A stretch of 38,457 bases of DNA from Sphingopyxis macrogoltabida (GTDB lineage Bacteria; Pseudomonadota; Alphaproteobacteria; Sphingomonadales; Sphingomonadaceae): assembly GCA_003241685.1 (NCBI GenBank), contig QFPJ01000028.1, positions 1 through 38,457 on the forward strand, read 5' to 3'. Positions 9,150-17,570 of this stretch are shown here, one piece after another. Below the pieces are notes generated by a model that saw only the letters and a program-made list of their open reading frames with translations, was not told the origin of the DNA and searched no databases. Every line of letters begins with the position of its first letter. The stretch's first letter is position 1. A program made the position numbers and the translations under genes.

Positions 9150-10738
9150 ACGATGCCGCCCTCCCCTCCTCCGCCGCCGCCGATCCGGTCGCGGCAAGCC
9201 CCGACGCGGACGCCGGACCGGCGTGGCAGCGGCTGCATCCGGCGACGCTGGCGCTCGCGCTGGCGAAGCTGGGACCGCGGTCGGTGAACTTCCTGCCCGC
9301 GATCGCGGCGCTGGGCTTCACCGGCAATTGGGTGTGGATCGTCCCGGCGCTGGGCGCTTTCCTGCTGCTTTCGCTCGCCGCCGCCTGGCTCGGCTGGCTG
9401 CGCTTCCGCTTTCGCGTGACGGATGATGCGGTGACGATCGAAAGCGGGGTGCTGGCGCGCCAGCACCGCACCATTCCTTTCGACCGTATTCAGGACGTCA
9501 GCATCGAACAGGGGCTGATCGCGCGCGGGCTCGGTATCGCCAAGGTCGGGTTCGAGACCGGCGCGGGCGGCGCGGGCAAGGCGCACGACGCCGACCTCGA
9601 CGCGATTTCGCTGGACGCGGCGGAAGCGCTGCGCGCCGAAATTCGCGCCCACCGCAGCGGCGCGGTCGCGGCGGCGGCAAACGGCACCGACGGAGCGGCG
9701 GGCGCGGTCGAGCCGGCGGGCGCGGACCGGCTGCTGTTCGCGATGGGGCCGGGACGGCTGCTGGTCGCAGGCCTGTTCAACTTCTCGCTCGCCGCGCTGG
9801 CGCTGTTCGGCGCCGCGATGCAATTTTTCGGCGATCTGCTGCCGTTCGATTTCAACATGTTCGACCCGCGCGACTGGATCGATCTGGCCGGCGACTATGG
9901 CCTCGACCAATGGGTGCTCGCACATCGCTGGGTCGCGGGCGTGGGCGCCTTCCTATCGCTGCTGCTCATCGGCTTTGCGAGCGGGATCGTGACGATGGTC
10001 TTCGCCAACTGGGGCTTTCGCCTGACCCGCGAACCGCGCGCGCTGCGCCGCACGCGCGGGCTGACGACGCGCACCGACGTCGCTGTGCCGGTACGCCGCG
10101 TCCAGGCGGCGATCCTGGTCACCGGCTGGCTGCGCCAACGCTTCGGCTGGCACGAGCTGCGCCTGCAAAGCCTGGCGAGCGACGGCGGCAGGGAGCGCGA
10201 CCATCAGGTCGTCCCCTTCGGCACGCTGGCGGAGATCGACCCGGTGCTGGCCGAGGTCGCGATCGCGCGCCCGGCGGATGCGACAGGCTGGAGCCGCAGC
10301 CACCATATCGTCGCGCTGGGCGGCTGTATCGGCGCCCTGGCCTGCGGCGCGGCCGGTGCCGCGGCGCTGGCCTTCGGGCAGCCGGCCGGCTGGGTCGCCT
10401 TGCTCGCGGCGCCGCTGATCGCGCTGATCGCACTGGCGGGCGCACGCTTTCACCGCTGGCATGACGGCGAGGGGCAGCTTGCGATTCGCCGCGGCTTCTG
10501 GAAGCCGCGCACGACGCTGTTGCCCCACGCGTCGGTACAGAGCGTCGACCTGAAGACCGACTTCATCCAGCGCCCGCTGGGCCTTGCGACGCTGGTGTTC
10601 GGGGTGCCCGGCGGCAGCGCGCTGGCCGCGCACAGCATAGCCGCGATCCCCGTGGCCACGGCCGAGATGCTGCGCGCACGCATCCTGTCGGCACGGACAC
10701 GAGCCGGGGCAGGGGCAGGGACAGGAGCAGGGGCATGA
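9146..10738 (+). CDS. membrane protein with three PH (bPH2) domains, YdbT-like
   Basis: A 530-residue inner-membrane protein, the larger partner of the preceding gene. Pairs of hydrophobic helices alternate with bPH2 domains. I see three PH-like units, beginning near residues 90 (FRVTDDAVTIESGVL), 290 (GFRLTREPRALRRTRG) and 435 (GEGQLAIRRGFWKPR), each with the IPFDRIQDVSIEQ-type strand or a variant. The C terminus is a short Ala/Gly/Arg-rich tail encoded by a repetitive GGGGCAGGGACAGG-like stretch. ATGA overlaps couple it to both neighbours. The function is unknown beyond probable membrane association. Confidence 0.87.
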   Translation: MNDAALPSSAAADPVAASPDADAGPAWQRLHPATLALALAKLGPRSVNFLPAIAALGFTGNWVWIVPALGAFLLLSLAAAWLGWLRFRFRVTDDAVTIESGVLARQHRTIPFDRIQDVSIEQGLIARGLGIAKVGFETGAGGAGKAHDADLDAISLDAAEALRAEIRAHRSGAVAAAANGTDGAAGAVEPAGADRLLFAMGPGRLLVAGLFNFSLAALALFGAAMQFFGDLLPFDFNMFDPRDWIDLAGDYGLDQWVLAHRWVAGVGAFLSLLLIGFASGIVTMVFANWGFRLTREPRALRRTRGLTTRTDVAVPVRRVQAAILVTGWLRQRFGWHELRLQSLASDGGRERDHQVVPFGTLAEIDPVLAEVAIARPADATGWSRSHHIVALGGCIGALACGAAGAAALAFGQPAGWVALLAAPLIALIALAGARFHRWHDGEGQLAIRRGFWKPRTTLLPHASVQSVDLKTDFIQRPLGLATLVFGVPGGSALAAHSIAAIPVATAEMLRARILSARTRAGAGAGTGAGA

Positions 10739-12504
10739 CCGAAGCGGCGCTGGGCATTACGCGGTCGATCGCGGGACAGGCCTGGCACTGGCGGCGAACC
10801 AGTGCGGAGATGGGCGGCGAGAGCCTCGCCCCCGACGATCTCGTCACCCAATTGCTGCTCGCGCGCGGGGTCGCGCGCGACGATCTGGACCGCCAGCGCA
10901 GCCCGACGCTCCGCGGCTTCATGCCCGATCCGTCGATCTTTCAGGATATGGATGCCGCCGCCGCGCGCATCGCCGACGCGGTCGAGCGGCGCGAGGCGGT
11001 GACGGTGTTCGGCGATTATGACGTCGACGGCGCGACCTCCGCCGCGCTGCTCGTCCGCCTGCTCCGCGCGCTGGACGTTCCCGTCGGCGCCTATATCCCC
11101 GACCGGCTGATGGAAGGCTATGGCCCCTCCGGCGCCGCGCTGGTCAGCATCGGCGCGGCGGGTTCGAAACTGGTCGTCACCGTCGATTGCGGCGCGCAAG
11201 CCTTCGACGCGATCGCCGAGGCGAAGGCGGCGGGGGTCGAGGTGATCGTCGTCGATCACCACCAGTGCGCGAGCACGCTGCCCGCCGCATTCGCGGTGGT
11301 GAACCCCAACCGGCTTGACGAGGTGCCCGACGCCGCCGCGCACGGCAATCTCGCGGCGGTCGGCGTCGCCTTCCTGCTCGGCGCGGCGCTGCTCCGCACG
11401 TTGCGTGCGCGCGGCTTCTTCGCCGACCGCGTGGAACCGGCACTGATCGAGTTACTCGATCTCGTCGCGCTGGGCACCGTCGCCGATGTCGCGCGGCTGA
11501 CCGGATTCAACCGCGCGCTGGTCACGCAGGGGCTGAAGATGATGGCGCGGCGCGGCAATATCGGGCTGGCCGCGCTAATGGACGCCGCACGGCTGACCAA
11601 GCCGCCGGGCGCCAGCGACATGGGCTTTGCCCTGGGACCGCGCATCAACGCCGGCGGGCGGGTCGGCAAGTCCGACCTCGGCGTCCGGCTGCTGACCACC
11701 CACGACGCGCAGGAGGCGGCCGACATCGCCGCCGAACTCGGCCGACTGAACGAGGAACGCCGCGCGATCGAGGCGGCGGTACTCGACGAGGCGGTCGCGG
11801 CCAGCGCCGCCTGCGCCAACGCCCCGGTCGCGATCGTCGCGGGCACCGGCTGGCACCCCGGCGTCATCGGCATCGTCGCGGGACGGCTGAAGGAGAAGCT
11901 GCACCGCCCCGCGATCGTCATCGCGGTCGACGACGCCGGGATCGGCAAGGGGTCGGGCCGTTCGATTTCGGGCGTCGACCTGGGCGCGGCGGTGCTCGCC
12001 GCGAAGGAGACCGGGCTGCTGGTCGCGGGCGGCGGCCATGCGATGGCGGCGGGATTGACGGTCGATGCCGCGCGGATCGACGCGCTGGGCGCCTTTTTGA
12101 ACGACCGGCTGGCCGCCGATGTCGAGCGCGCCAGCGGCGAACGGGCGCTGCTGATCGACGCGGTTCTGGCGCCGCGCGGGATCAGCCCGGCGTGGTGCGA
12201 TGCGATCGAAAGCGCGGGTCCCTATGGCGCCGGCTGGCCCGCGCCGCGCGTTGCGACCGGGCCGGTGCGGATCGTCGAAGCCGGGATCGTCGGCACCGAC
12301 CATCTGCGTCTGATCGTCGCGGGCGAGGATGGCGCGCGGTTCAAGGCCATCGCCTTTCGCAGCGCCGAAACCGAACTGGGCCAGACGCTGCTGAACGCGC
12401 GCGGTGGCCGCAAGCTGTGGCTGGCGGGCCGCGCGAAACGCGACGACTGGGGCAGCCGCCCCGCGGCGGAACTGCATCTGGAGGACGCCGCCTGGGTAGA
12501 TTAG
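10735..12504 (+). CDS. recJ: single-stranded-DNA-specific exonuclease RecJ
   Basis: A 5'-to-3' single-strand DNA exonuclease of recombination and mismatch repair, cytoplasmic. It has 589 residues, a normal length. The DHH domain contains DYDVDG (94-99) and DHH (174-176), which bind the catalytic metals. The DHHA1 domain ends in the GGGHAMAAG motif (about 431-439), and an OB-fold-like C terminus follows. Its start codon overlaps the stop of the PH-domain gene (ATGA), so it is the last gene of a three-gene translationally coupled unit. Confidence 0.96.
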   Translation: MTEAALGITRSIAGQAWHWRRTSAEMGGESLAPDDLVTQLLLARGVARDDLDRQRSPTLRGFMPDPSIFQDMDAAAARIADAVERREAVTVFGDYDVDGATSAALLVRLLRALDVPVGAYIPDRLMEGYGPSGAALVSIGAAGSKLVVTVDCGAQAFDAIAEAKAAGVEVIVVDHHQCASTLPAAFAVVNPNRLDEVPDAAAHGNLAAVGVAFLLGAALLRTLRARGFFADRVEPALIELLDLVALGTVADVARLTGFNRALVTQGLKMMARRGNIGLAALMDAARLTKPPGASDMGFALGPRINAGGRVGKSDLGVRLLTTHDAQEAADIAAELGRLNEERRAIEAAVLDEAVAASAACANAPVAIVAGTGWHPGVIGIVAGRLKEKLHRPAIVIAVDDAGIGKGSGRSISGVDLGAAVLAAKETGLLVAGGGHAMAAGLTVDAARIDALGAFLNDRLAADVERASGERALLIDAVLAPRGISPAWCDAIESAGPYGAGWPAPRVATGPVRIVEAGIVGTDHLRLIVAGEDGARFKAIAFRSAETELGQTLLNARGGRKLWLAGRAKRDDWGSRPAAELHLEDAAWVD

Positions 12505-12662
12505 CGGCATCTGGAGGATACCGCATGGGATGCTTGACCGCCGCAGCGCCGCCAGCGACCCCTTCCCCTATCCGCCCTGCGTAACATTTTTGCGCTGCAT
12601 CGCGCGCCAGCGGCTTGACCGGCCCGACACGCCCGTCTAAGGCGCCGCTTCACCGACTTGAC

Positions 12663-12738
12663 GGCCCCTTCGTCTAGCGGTCTAGGACGTCGCCCTTTCA
12701 CGGCGAAAACACGGGTTCGAGTCCCGTAGGGGTCACCA
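12663..12738 (+). tRNA. tRNA-Glu (anticodon UUC)
   Basis: A full cloverleaf can be folded. The acceptor stem pairs GGCCCCT (12663-12669) with AGGGGTC (12728-12734), with one G-U pair. The D stem pairs GTCT with AGGAC. The anticodon stem TCGCC/GGCGA encloses loop CTTTCAC, giving anticodon TTC. The T arm is ACGGGTTCGAGTCCCGT. CCA is encoded (12736-12738). The 3' end of a tRNA gene is a common integration site, and integrase and IS remnants follow immediately. Confidence 0.97.
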
Positions 12739-12876
12739 TCGGCGGAAATCCACCGTTTCAGGTTCGAAATATCGAACCCCTTTTGTTCGGTTGCCCCAGC
12801 AGTTCCCCCACAGGTTCCCCCAAGCCGCATTTGGTGGGGATTTTCACGCGCGGCTTAAGGCCTGCTGTCGTCGGCA

Positions 12877-13017
12877 TTATCGCCCCATTTTCGACAGCGG
12901 GATCGCGGTCACCGTGTCCGCGACGTCGAGCGCGATTCGGTAGGCGCTGGCGCGCTTGGTGTAATGGCGGACGGTTTCGGCCGTCATACCCAGCAGGCGG
13001 CGGAGGTGGCGGTCGGC
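12877..13017 (-). pseudogene. C-terminal remnant of a tyrosine recombinase (phage-type integrase)
   Basis: The minus strand encodes about 46 residues ending at a TAA at 12877. The segment LGMTAETVRHYTKRAS has the form of the last catalytic part of tyrosine recombinases, where the nucleophilic tyrosine sits in an HYTKRA-like context, and a short basic tail follows. The rest of the gene is missing: the sequence upstream switches directly to IstB. The position, 140 bp beyond the tRNA-Glu 3' end and reading toward it, is where an integrase of a tRNA-targeted island would sit. The match is short, so the identification rests on context as well as motif. Confidence 0.55.
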
Positions 13018-13228
13018 TGCGGCTTTTCAAGCGCGAGCTGTCGTTGCCGGTCTCGACGATATCGAAGTGGCGGGTGACGCGGTCGAGCAACGCTGTAGTT
13101 ATCCCGGGATCGCCGAAGAGCGAGCGATCGAGGCGCCAGCAGTCCGAGCCCGGCCGCGAGCCAGCCACTCGCCGACGGCAAGGTTCGTGGTGATGATGAC
13201 GCTTGTGCGCTCATAAGAAGCGCCGATC
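13018..13228 (-). pseudogene. frameshifted 3' fragment of istB (IS21-family ATP-binding helper)
   Basis: On the minus strand one frame reads QLIGASYERTSVIITTNLAV then GEWLA. After a frameshift near 13140 a second frame reads SLFGDPGITTALLDRVTRHF followed by DIVETGNDSSRLKSRS. Together these match the end of IstB proteins (…YERTSVIVTTNLAFGEWPSVFGD…TALLDRLTHH…). Only about the last 70 residues remain, so this is a dead fragment of an IS21-like element. It abuts the integrase tail. Confidence 0.75.
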
Positions 13229-13563
13229 AGTTGGCTCGGCGGGACAACGGCGCCGCCAGGGTCCCGCCCATGCCGATCCCGGTCCCCCCTTCGAGGCGTG
13301 TCGGCATTTTTGCGACGATTGTGTTGCTTGCCGACAGAATTGGCGTGACATTGACGGGCGAGGATTGATTAGGGTTGTGCCAGGCGGCGGCTGCGGGCCG
13401 GTCGGATTTTTCCATGGCTGAGAGCGGAAAATTGGAGGTTTTGCCGTGAAGACCGATGGTCAACATCTGCCCGCCAACAACAGCGCGAAGTCGTGCGGCG
13501 AGAAGGGGCGTCAACGACGGCATTCTGCGAAAAGCCCAAATTTGAGTTACAGTCGGGTGGAAT
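13229..13563. other. 335-bp stretch without a recognised gene
   Basis: Lies between the IS21 remnant and the GlxA-type regulator. Open frames of up to about 100 residues exist on both strands, but none resembles a protein I know or has a convincing start. A single TTGAGT half-site (13542-13547) lies just upstream of the regulator, without a good second half. The region probably holds the regulator's promoter and more degraded mobile-element sequence. Confidence 0.5.
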
Positions 13564-14568
13564 ATGATGGATGAGCGTCCCGTTCGGTTCGGTTTCGTGT
13601 TGGCCAGGGACTTCACACTTTCCGCATTTTCCTTGTTTCTCGATCACGTCCGCCTCGCGGCGGACGAAGGGGACCGTAGTCGTCAACTGGGTGCTCGATG
13701 GTCGATCTTTACCAGCAATGGGCGCGAGGAAAGATCGAGTTGTGGCGTGTATGTCGCGCCGACGGCGAGGTTCACCGACCCCGGAGAATTCGATTATCTG
13801 GTCGTTGTCGGCGGGCTGTTGGATGGGTCCGAGCCGCTCGGGCCAGCCGCATGCGACTATCTTAAAGAAGCGGCGGCTCGCGGCGTAACCCTGATCGGAC
13901 TATGTACAGGCACCTTCATCCTTTGCCGGCTGGGGCTGATGCGAAACCGGCGATGCTGTGTCAGCTGGTATCATCATGCTGATTTTTTGGTGGAATTCCC
14001 CGATTACACCGTCGTCGCGGATCGCGTATTCGTCGATGACGGCGATCGCATCACCTGCGCGGGCGGCACGGGAACGGCCGATCTGGCGCATTCGCTGATC
14101 ACACGCCATCTCGGCGCTTCGGTGGCACAAAAGGCGGGCCAGGTCCTGATGCTGGATCAACTGCGGGGTAGCAATGACAGCCAGCCGCATCCGCCATTAG
14201 GGATCGAGGGCTCCGGAAAAGTCGCACGGGCGCTGCTGCTCATGGAACAGAATATCGCCGAGCCGCTATCGATCGAGCAAATCGCCGATAGGGTGCATCT
14301 GTCCCGGCGGCAACTTGAGCGCGCTTTTCAAAAGATGCTCGGGAAGACGCCGGCAGTGGCCTACCGCGATATCCGCTTGCGATTTGCGCACTGGCTGACC
14401 ACCCAAACTTCTCGGTCGCTAACGCGGATTGCCCAGGATGCGGGCTTCGCCGACACCGCCCATTTTTCGCGCACTTTCCGGGCACGCTATGGCGTGTCCC
14501 CGTCCGCCGCCAGAACGTCAGGGCACACGGACCCGGACCATTTGATGGCCGCTTCCCGGATATATTGA
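13564..14568 (+). CDS. GlxA-type AraC-family transcriptional regulator (SouR/GbdR-like)
   Basis: A 334-residue regulator with two parts. An N-terminal DJ-1/PfpI (glutamine-amidotransferase-like) domain (about 7-190) has the nucleophile-elbow-like GLCTGTF, Cys114. A C-terminal AraC DNA-binding domain (about 228-318) has two helix-turn-helix units (LSIEQIADRVHLSRRQLERAF and RIAQDAGFADTAHFSRTFR). Regulators with this architecture control glycine betaine and sarcosine catabolism in pseudomonads (GbdR, SouR). It sits 129 bp upstream of glyA-soxBDAG-sdaA in the same direction, so an activator of that operon responding to sarcosine or a related compound is the natural guess. The ligand is not shown by the sequence. 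Confidence 0.88.
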   Translation: MMDERPVRFGFVLARDFTLSAFSLFLDHVRLAADEGDRSRQLGARWSIFTSNGREERSSCGVYVAPTARFTDPGEFDYLVVVGGLLDGSEPLGPAACDYLKEAAARGVTLIGLCTGTFILCRLGLMRNRRCCVSWYHHADFLVEFPDYTVVADRVFVDDGDRITCAGGTGTADLAHSLITRHLGASVAQKAGQVLMLDQLRGSNDSQPHPPLGIEGSGKVARALLLMEQNIAEPLSIEQIADRVHLSRRQLERAFQKMLGKTPAVAYRDIRLRFAHWLTTQTSRSLTRIAQDAGFADTAHFSRTFRARYGVSPSAARTSGHTDPDHLMAASRIY

Positions 14569-14697
14569 CCGCCCGGAGCACCTGATGGCTTCGCCGCGGT
14601 GCAATGTCGCGATTATTCAAATGATTCGTCGCATCGAAACAATTTCGCTTTCCCAAACACGGTCAAGATGCCGGCTGAACATGGGGAGATTGTGACG

Positions 14698-16008
14698 ATG
14701 AACATGCCGCCGCAAATTGTCAGATCGGATGAGGCGTCCTTCTTCGGCGGGGAACTTGTCGAAACCGATCCCGTCATCGCATCCGCAATCGCCTGCGAAC
14801 TTGGTCGCCAGAACGACAAGCTGGAAATGATAGCATCGGAGAATATCGTTTCCACCGCCGTACTCCAGGCGCAGGGGTCCGTGCTGACCAACAAATATGC
14901 CGAGGGATATCCCGGGCGGCGATATTACGGCGGATGCGAACATGTCGATGTGATCGAATCGACCGCGATCGAACGCGCTCGCCGGCTTTTTCGCGCCGCC
15001 TTCGCCAATGTTCAGCCCCATTCCGGCGCACAGGCCAATATGGCGGCAATGTTCGCCCTGCTCCAGCCGGGTGACACGATCCTGGGAATGAGCCTGGCCC
15101 ATGGCGGCCACCTGACGCACGGAGCGGCACCGACGCTGTCCGGCAAATGGCTGCATGCGGTGCAATATGGCGTCCGGGAAGAGGATCATCGCATCGACTA
15201 TGACGCGGTCGCCGAGCTGGCGCAGGAATATCATCCGAAGCTGATCATCGCCGGGGGCTCCGCCTATCCGCGCGAGATCGATTTCGCCCGGTTCCGCGCG
15301 ATCGCCGACAGCGTCGATGCCAAGCTGATGGTGGATATGGCCCACATCGCGGGCCTCGTCGCCGGCGGCGCCCACCCAAGCCCGATGCGATATGCGGACG
15401 TGGTGACGTCGACGACCCACAAGACCCTGCGCGGCCCGCGCGGCGGCCTTATTCTGACCAACGACGAGGCGATCGCGAAGCGGATCAACTCGGCCGTATT
15501 TCCGGGCATACAGGGTGGGCCGCTCCAGCATGTCATCGCGGCAAAGGCCGTCGCCTTTGGCGAAGCCCTCTCAAGCGACTTCGCCGACTATGCGTCCCGG
15601 GTCGTCAAAAATGCCCGCACGCTTGCCGACGCCTTGGTGGCCCGAGGCGTCGCAATCGTGTCGGGAGGCACGGATACCCATGTGGTGCTGGTCGACCTGC
15701 GCCCCAAGGGCGTAACCGGAAAGGTCGCCGAAGCGGCGCTGGGCGCCGCCGGAATCACGTGCAATAAGAACGCCATCCCGTTCGACCCGGAAAAGCCGGC
15801 GGTCACCTCGGGCATCCGGCTGGGGACCGCGGCGCTCACCACGCGCGGCTTCGACGGCGATGATTTCGTGCAGATCGCCGACATGATCGGAGACATATTG
15901 GACGCCGCGCATTCCGAGGAGGTCCTTGAATCCGTCACCCGCGCCGTGCGAGCCCGCGTCGCGATGATGGCGGTCCGCTTTCCGATCTACGAAACGCCGC
16001 AGGGTTGA
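14698..16008 (+). CDS. glyA: serine hydroxymethyltransferase
   Basis: A PLP enzyme that interconverts glycine plus 5,10-methylene-THF with serine plus THF. It has 436 residues. Visible features are the N-terminal ENIVS and YAEGYPGRRYYGG segments, MVDMAHIAGL with the PLP-contacting Asp, and STTHKTLRGPRGG with the PLP lysine. I chose the ATG at 14698 over 14599 because GGGGAGA lies about 8 nt upstream and the family starts near EVDP-like sequence. As first gene of the sox operon it is probably a dedicated catabolic copy that condenses both products of sarcosine oxidase into serine. It is likely not the housekeeping copy, which should lie elsewhere. Confidence 0.96.
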   Translation: MNMPPQIVRSDEASFFGGELVETDPVIASAIACELGRQNDKLEMIASENIVSTAVLQAQGSVLTNKYAEGYPGRRYYGGCEHVDVIESTAIERARRLFRAAFANVQPHSGAQANMAAMFALLQPGDTILGMSLAHGGHLTHGAAPTLSGKWLHAVQYGVREEDHRIDYDAVAELAQEYHPKLIIAGGSAYPREIDFARFRAIADSVDAKLMVDMAHIAGLVAGGAHPSPMRYADVVTSTTHKTLRGPRGGLILTNDEAIAKRINSAVFPGIQGGPLQHVIAAKAVAFGEALSSDFADYASRVVKNARTLADALVARGVAIVSGGTDTHVVLVDLRPKGVTGKVAEAALGAAGITCNKNAIPFDPEKPAVTSGIRLGTAALTTRGFDGDDFVQIADMIGDILDAAHSEEVLESVTRAVRARVAMMAVRFPIYETPQG

Positions 16009-17273
16009 TGAAGGTGAGCGGCTCGCACTTTTCCGGTTTTTCGTTGCTGAAGGCCGGGTTGACCCGGCAGCGGAACTGGAAACCGCAATGGCGCCAGGCG
16101 ACCCCCAAGGCGGCCTATGACGTGATCATCGTCGGCGGCGGCGGTCATGGGCTTGGCGCGGCTTATTATCTGGCCAGCGAATTTGGCATCCGCAATATCG
16201 CGGTGGTCGAAAAGGGCTGGATCGGCGGCGGCAACACGGGCCGCAATACGACGATTATCCGGTCCAACTATCTCTTCGACGAAAGCGCCGCGCTTTACGA
16301 TCATGCTGTGCAGCGGTGGGAAGGCTTGTCCCAGGCGCTGAATTATAACGTCATGTTTTCGCCGCGCGGCGTGATGATGCTCGCCCACACGGTTCACGAC
16401 GTGCAGGTGTTCAAGCGGCACGTCCACGCCAACCGGCTGAGCGGCGTCGATAATGAATGGCTTTCGCCGGAAGAGGCCCAGGCCTATTGCCCGCCCCTCA
16501 ACATCGACCCGTCGATGCGGTATCCCGTACTCGGCGCCGCGTTGCAGCGCCGCGGCGGCACCGCCCGCCACGACGCCGTCGCGTGGGGCTATGCCCGCGC
16601 CGCCGATGCATTGGGCGTCGATATCATCGAACAGTGCGAGGTCACCGGCATCCGGCGCGGCGCCGACGGCGCCATTGCTGGCGTAGAGACGAGCCGCGGT
16701 TTCATCGGCGCGCGCAAGATCGGTGTTTCCGCCGCGGGGCACAGCACGATGGTACTTGGCATGGCCGACGTTCGCCTGCCCCTGGAAAGCTATCCGTTGC
16801 AGGCGTTGGTGTCCGAACCGGTCAAGCCGGTTTTCCCCTGCGTCGTCATGTCGAACACGATCCACGCCTATATCAGCCAGTCCGACAAGGGCGAGCTGGT
16901 GATCGGCGCCGGCACCGACGCCTATACCAGCTATACCCAGCGCGGCGGGATGCACATCGTCACCGACACGCTGGAGGCGATCTGCGAACTGTTTCCGCAG
17001 TTCCGGCGGATGCGGATGCTGCGTAACTGGGGCGGGATCGTCGATGTCACGCCCGACCGGTCGCCGATCATCGCCAAGACGCCCGTGCCCGGCCTGTATG
17101 TCAATTGCGGCTGGGGCACGGGCGGGTTCAAGGCGACGCCGGGCGCGGCGCACCTGCTGGCGCACACCATCGCAAACGACGCGCCGCACCCGATCAATGC
17201 CCCCTTCACGATCGAGCGCTTTCGCGACGGCTACATGATCGACGAAGCCGCCGCCGCCGCCGTCGCTCACTGA
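16008..17273 (+). CDS. soxB: sarcosine oxidase subunit beta
   Basis: FAD- and FMN-binding subunit of heterotetrameric sarcosine oxidase (sarcosine + THF + O2 to glycine + methylene-THF + H2O2). It has 421 residues. The Rossmann loop GGGGHGLGAAY lies at about 43-53, followed by EKGWIGGGNTGRN. His188 in ARHDAVAWG corresponds to the histidine that carries the covalent FMN in characterised enzymes. A C-terminal GWGTGGFKATPGA segment binds FAD. The ATG overlaps the glyA stop as TGATG, so translation is coupled. Confidence 0.96.
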   Translation: MKVSGSHFSGFSLLKAGLTRQRNWKPQWRQATPKAAYDVIIVGGGGHGLGAAYYLASEFGIRNIAVVEKGWIGGGNTGRNTTIIRSNYLFDESAALYDHAVQRWEGLSQALNYNVMFSPRGVMMLAHTVHDVQVFKRHVHANRLSGVDNEWLSPEEAQAYCPPLNIDPSMRYPVLGAALQRRGGTARHDAVAWGYARAADALGVDIIEQCEVTGIRRGADGAIAGVETSRGFIGARKIGVSAAGHSTMVLGMADVRLPLESYPLQALVSEPVKPVFPCVVMSNTIHAYISQSDKGELVIGAGTDAYTSYTQRGGMHIVTDTLEAICELFPQFRRMRMLRNWGGIVDVTPDRSPIIAKTPVPGLYVNCGWGTGGFKATPGAAHLLAHTIANDAPHPINAPFTIERFRDGYMIDEAAAAAVAH

Positions 17274-17282
17274 GGACCTTCC

Positions 17283-17570
17283 ATGCTGATCATAAGCTGC
17301 CCCTATTGCGGCGACAGGCCCGAAAATGAATTCGTCTATGGCGGCGAGGCTCACATCGCCCGCCCGCTGCAGCCTGCCGAACTCGACGACGAAGCCTGGT
17401 CCACCTTTCTGTATGTCCGCACCAATGCGAAGGGCCCGCATGCCGAACGGTGGCGTCACATTCACGGCTGCGCCCGCTTCTTCAACGCCGTGCGCGACAC
17501 GCGAAGCGACATGTTCGTCGCGACGTACCGCATCGGCGATCCCCGACCATCGAAGGGCGAAATCGCATGA
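17283..17570 (+). CDS. soxD: sarcosine oxidase subunit delta
   Basis: Small zinc-binding subunit of heterotetrameric sarcosine oxidase, 95 residues. The N terminus has Cys6-Pro-Tyr-Cys9-Gly followed by RPENEF, and the middle has the HIHGC segment that completes the zinc site. The sequence ERWRHIHGCARFFNAVRDT is typical of the family. It starts 9 nt after soxB with AGGA upstream. Its stop overlaps the soxA start as ATGA. Confidence 0.95.
   Translation: MLIISCPYCGDRPENEFVYGGEAHIARPLQPAELDDEAWSTFLYVRTNAKGPHAERWRHIHGCARFFNAVRDTRSDMFVATYRIGDPRPSKGEIA

Noticed and set aside
10700..10735. Short GGGGCAGGGACAGG-type repeats at the end of the second PH-domain gene
   Set aside because: They encode the Ala/Gly tail of the protein and are too few and too short for a regulatory array.
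13542..13563. TTGAGT upstream of the GlxA-type regulator as a seventh operator
   Set aside because: Only one half-site is present; the expected ACTC arm after four bases is GTCG, so chance cannot be excluded.
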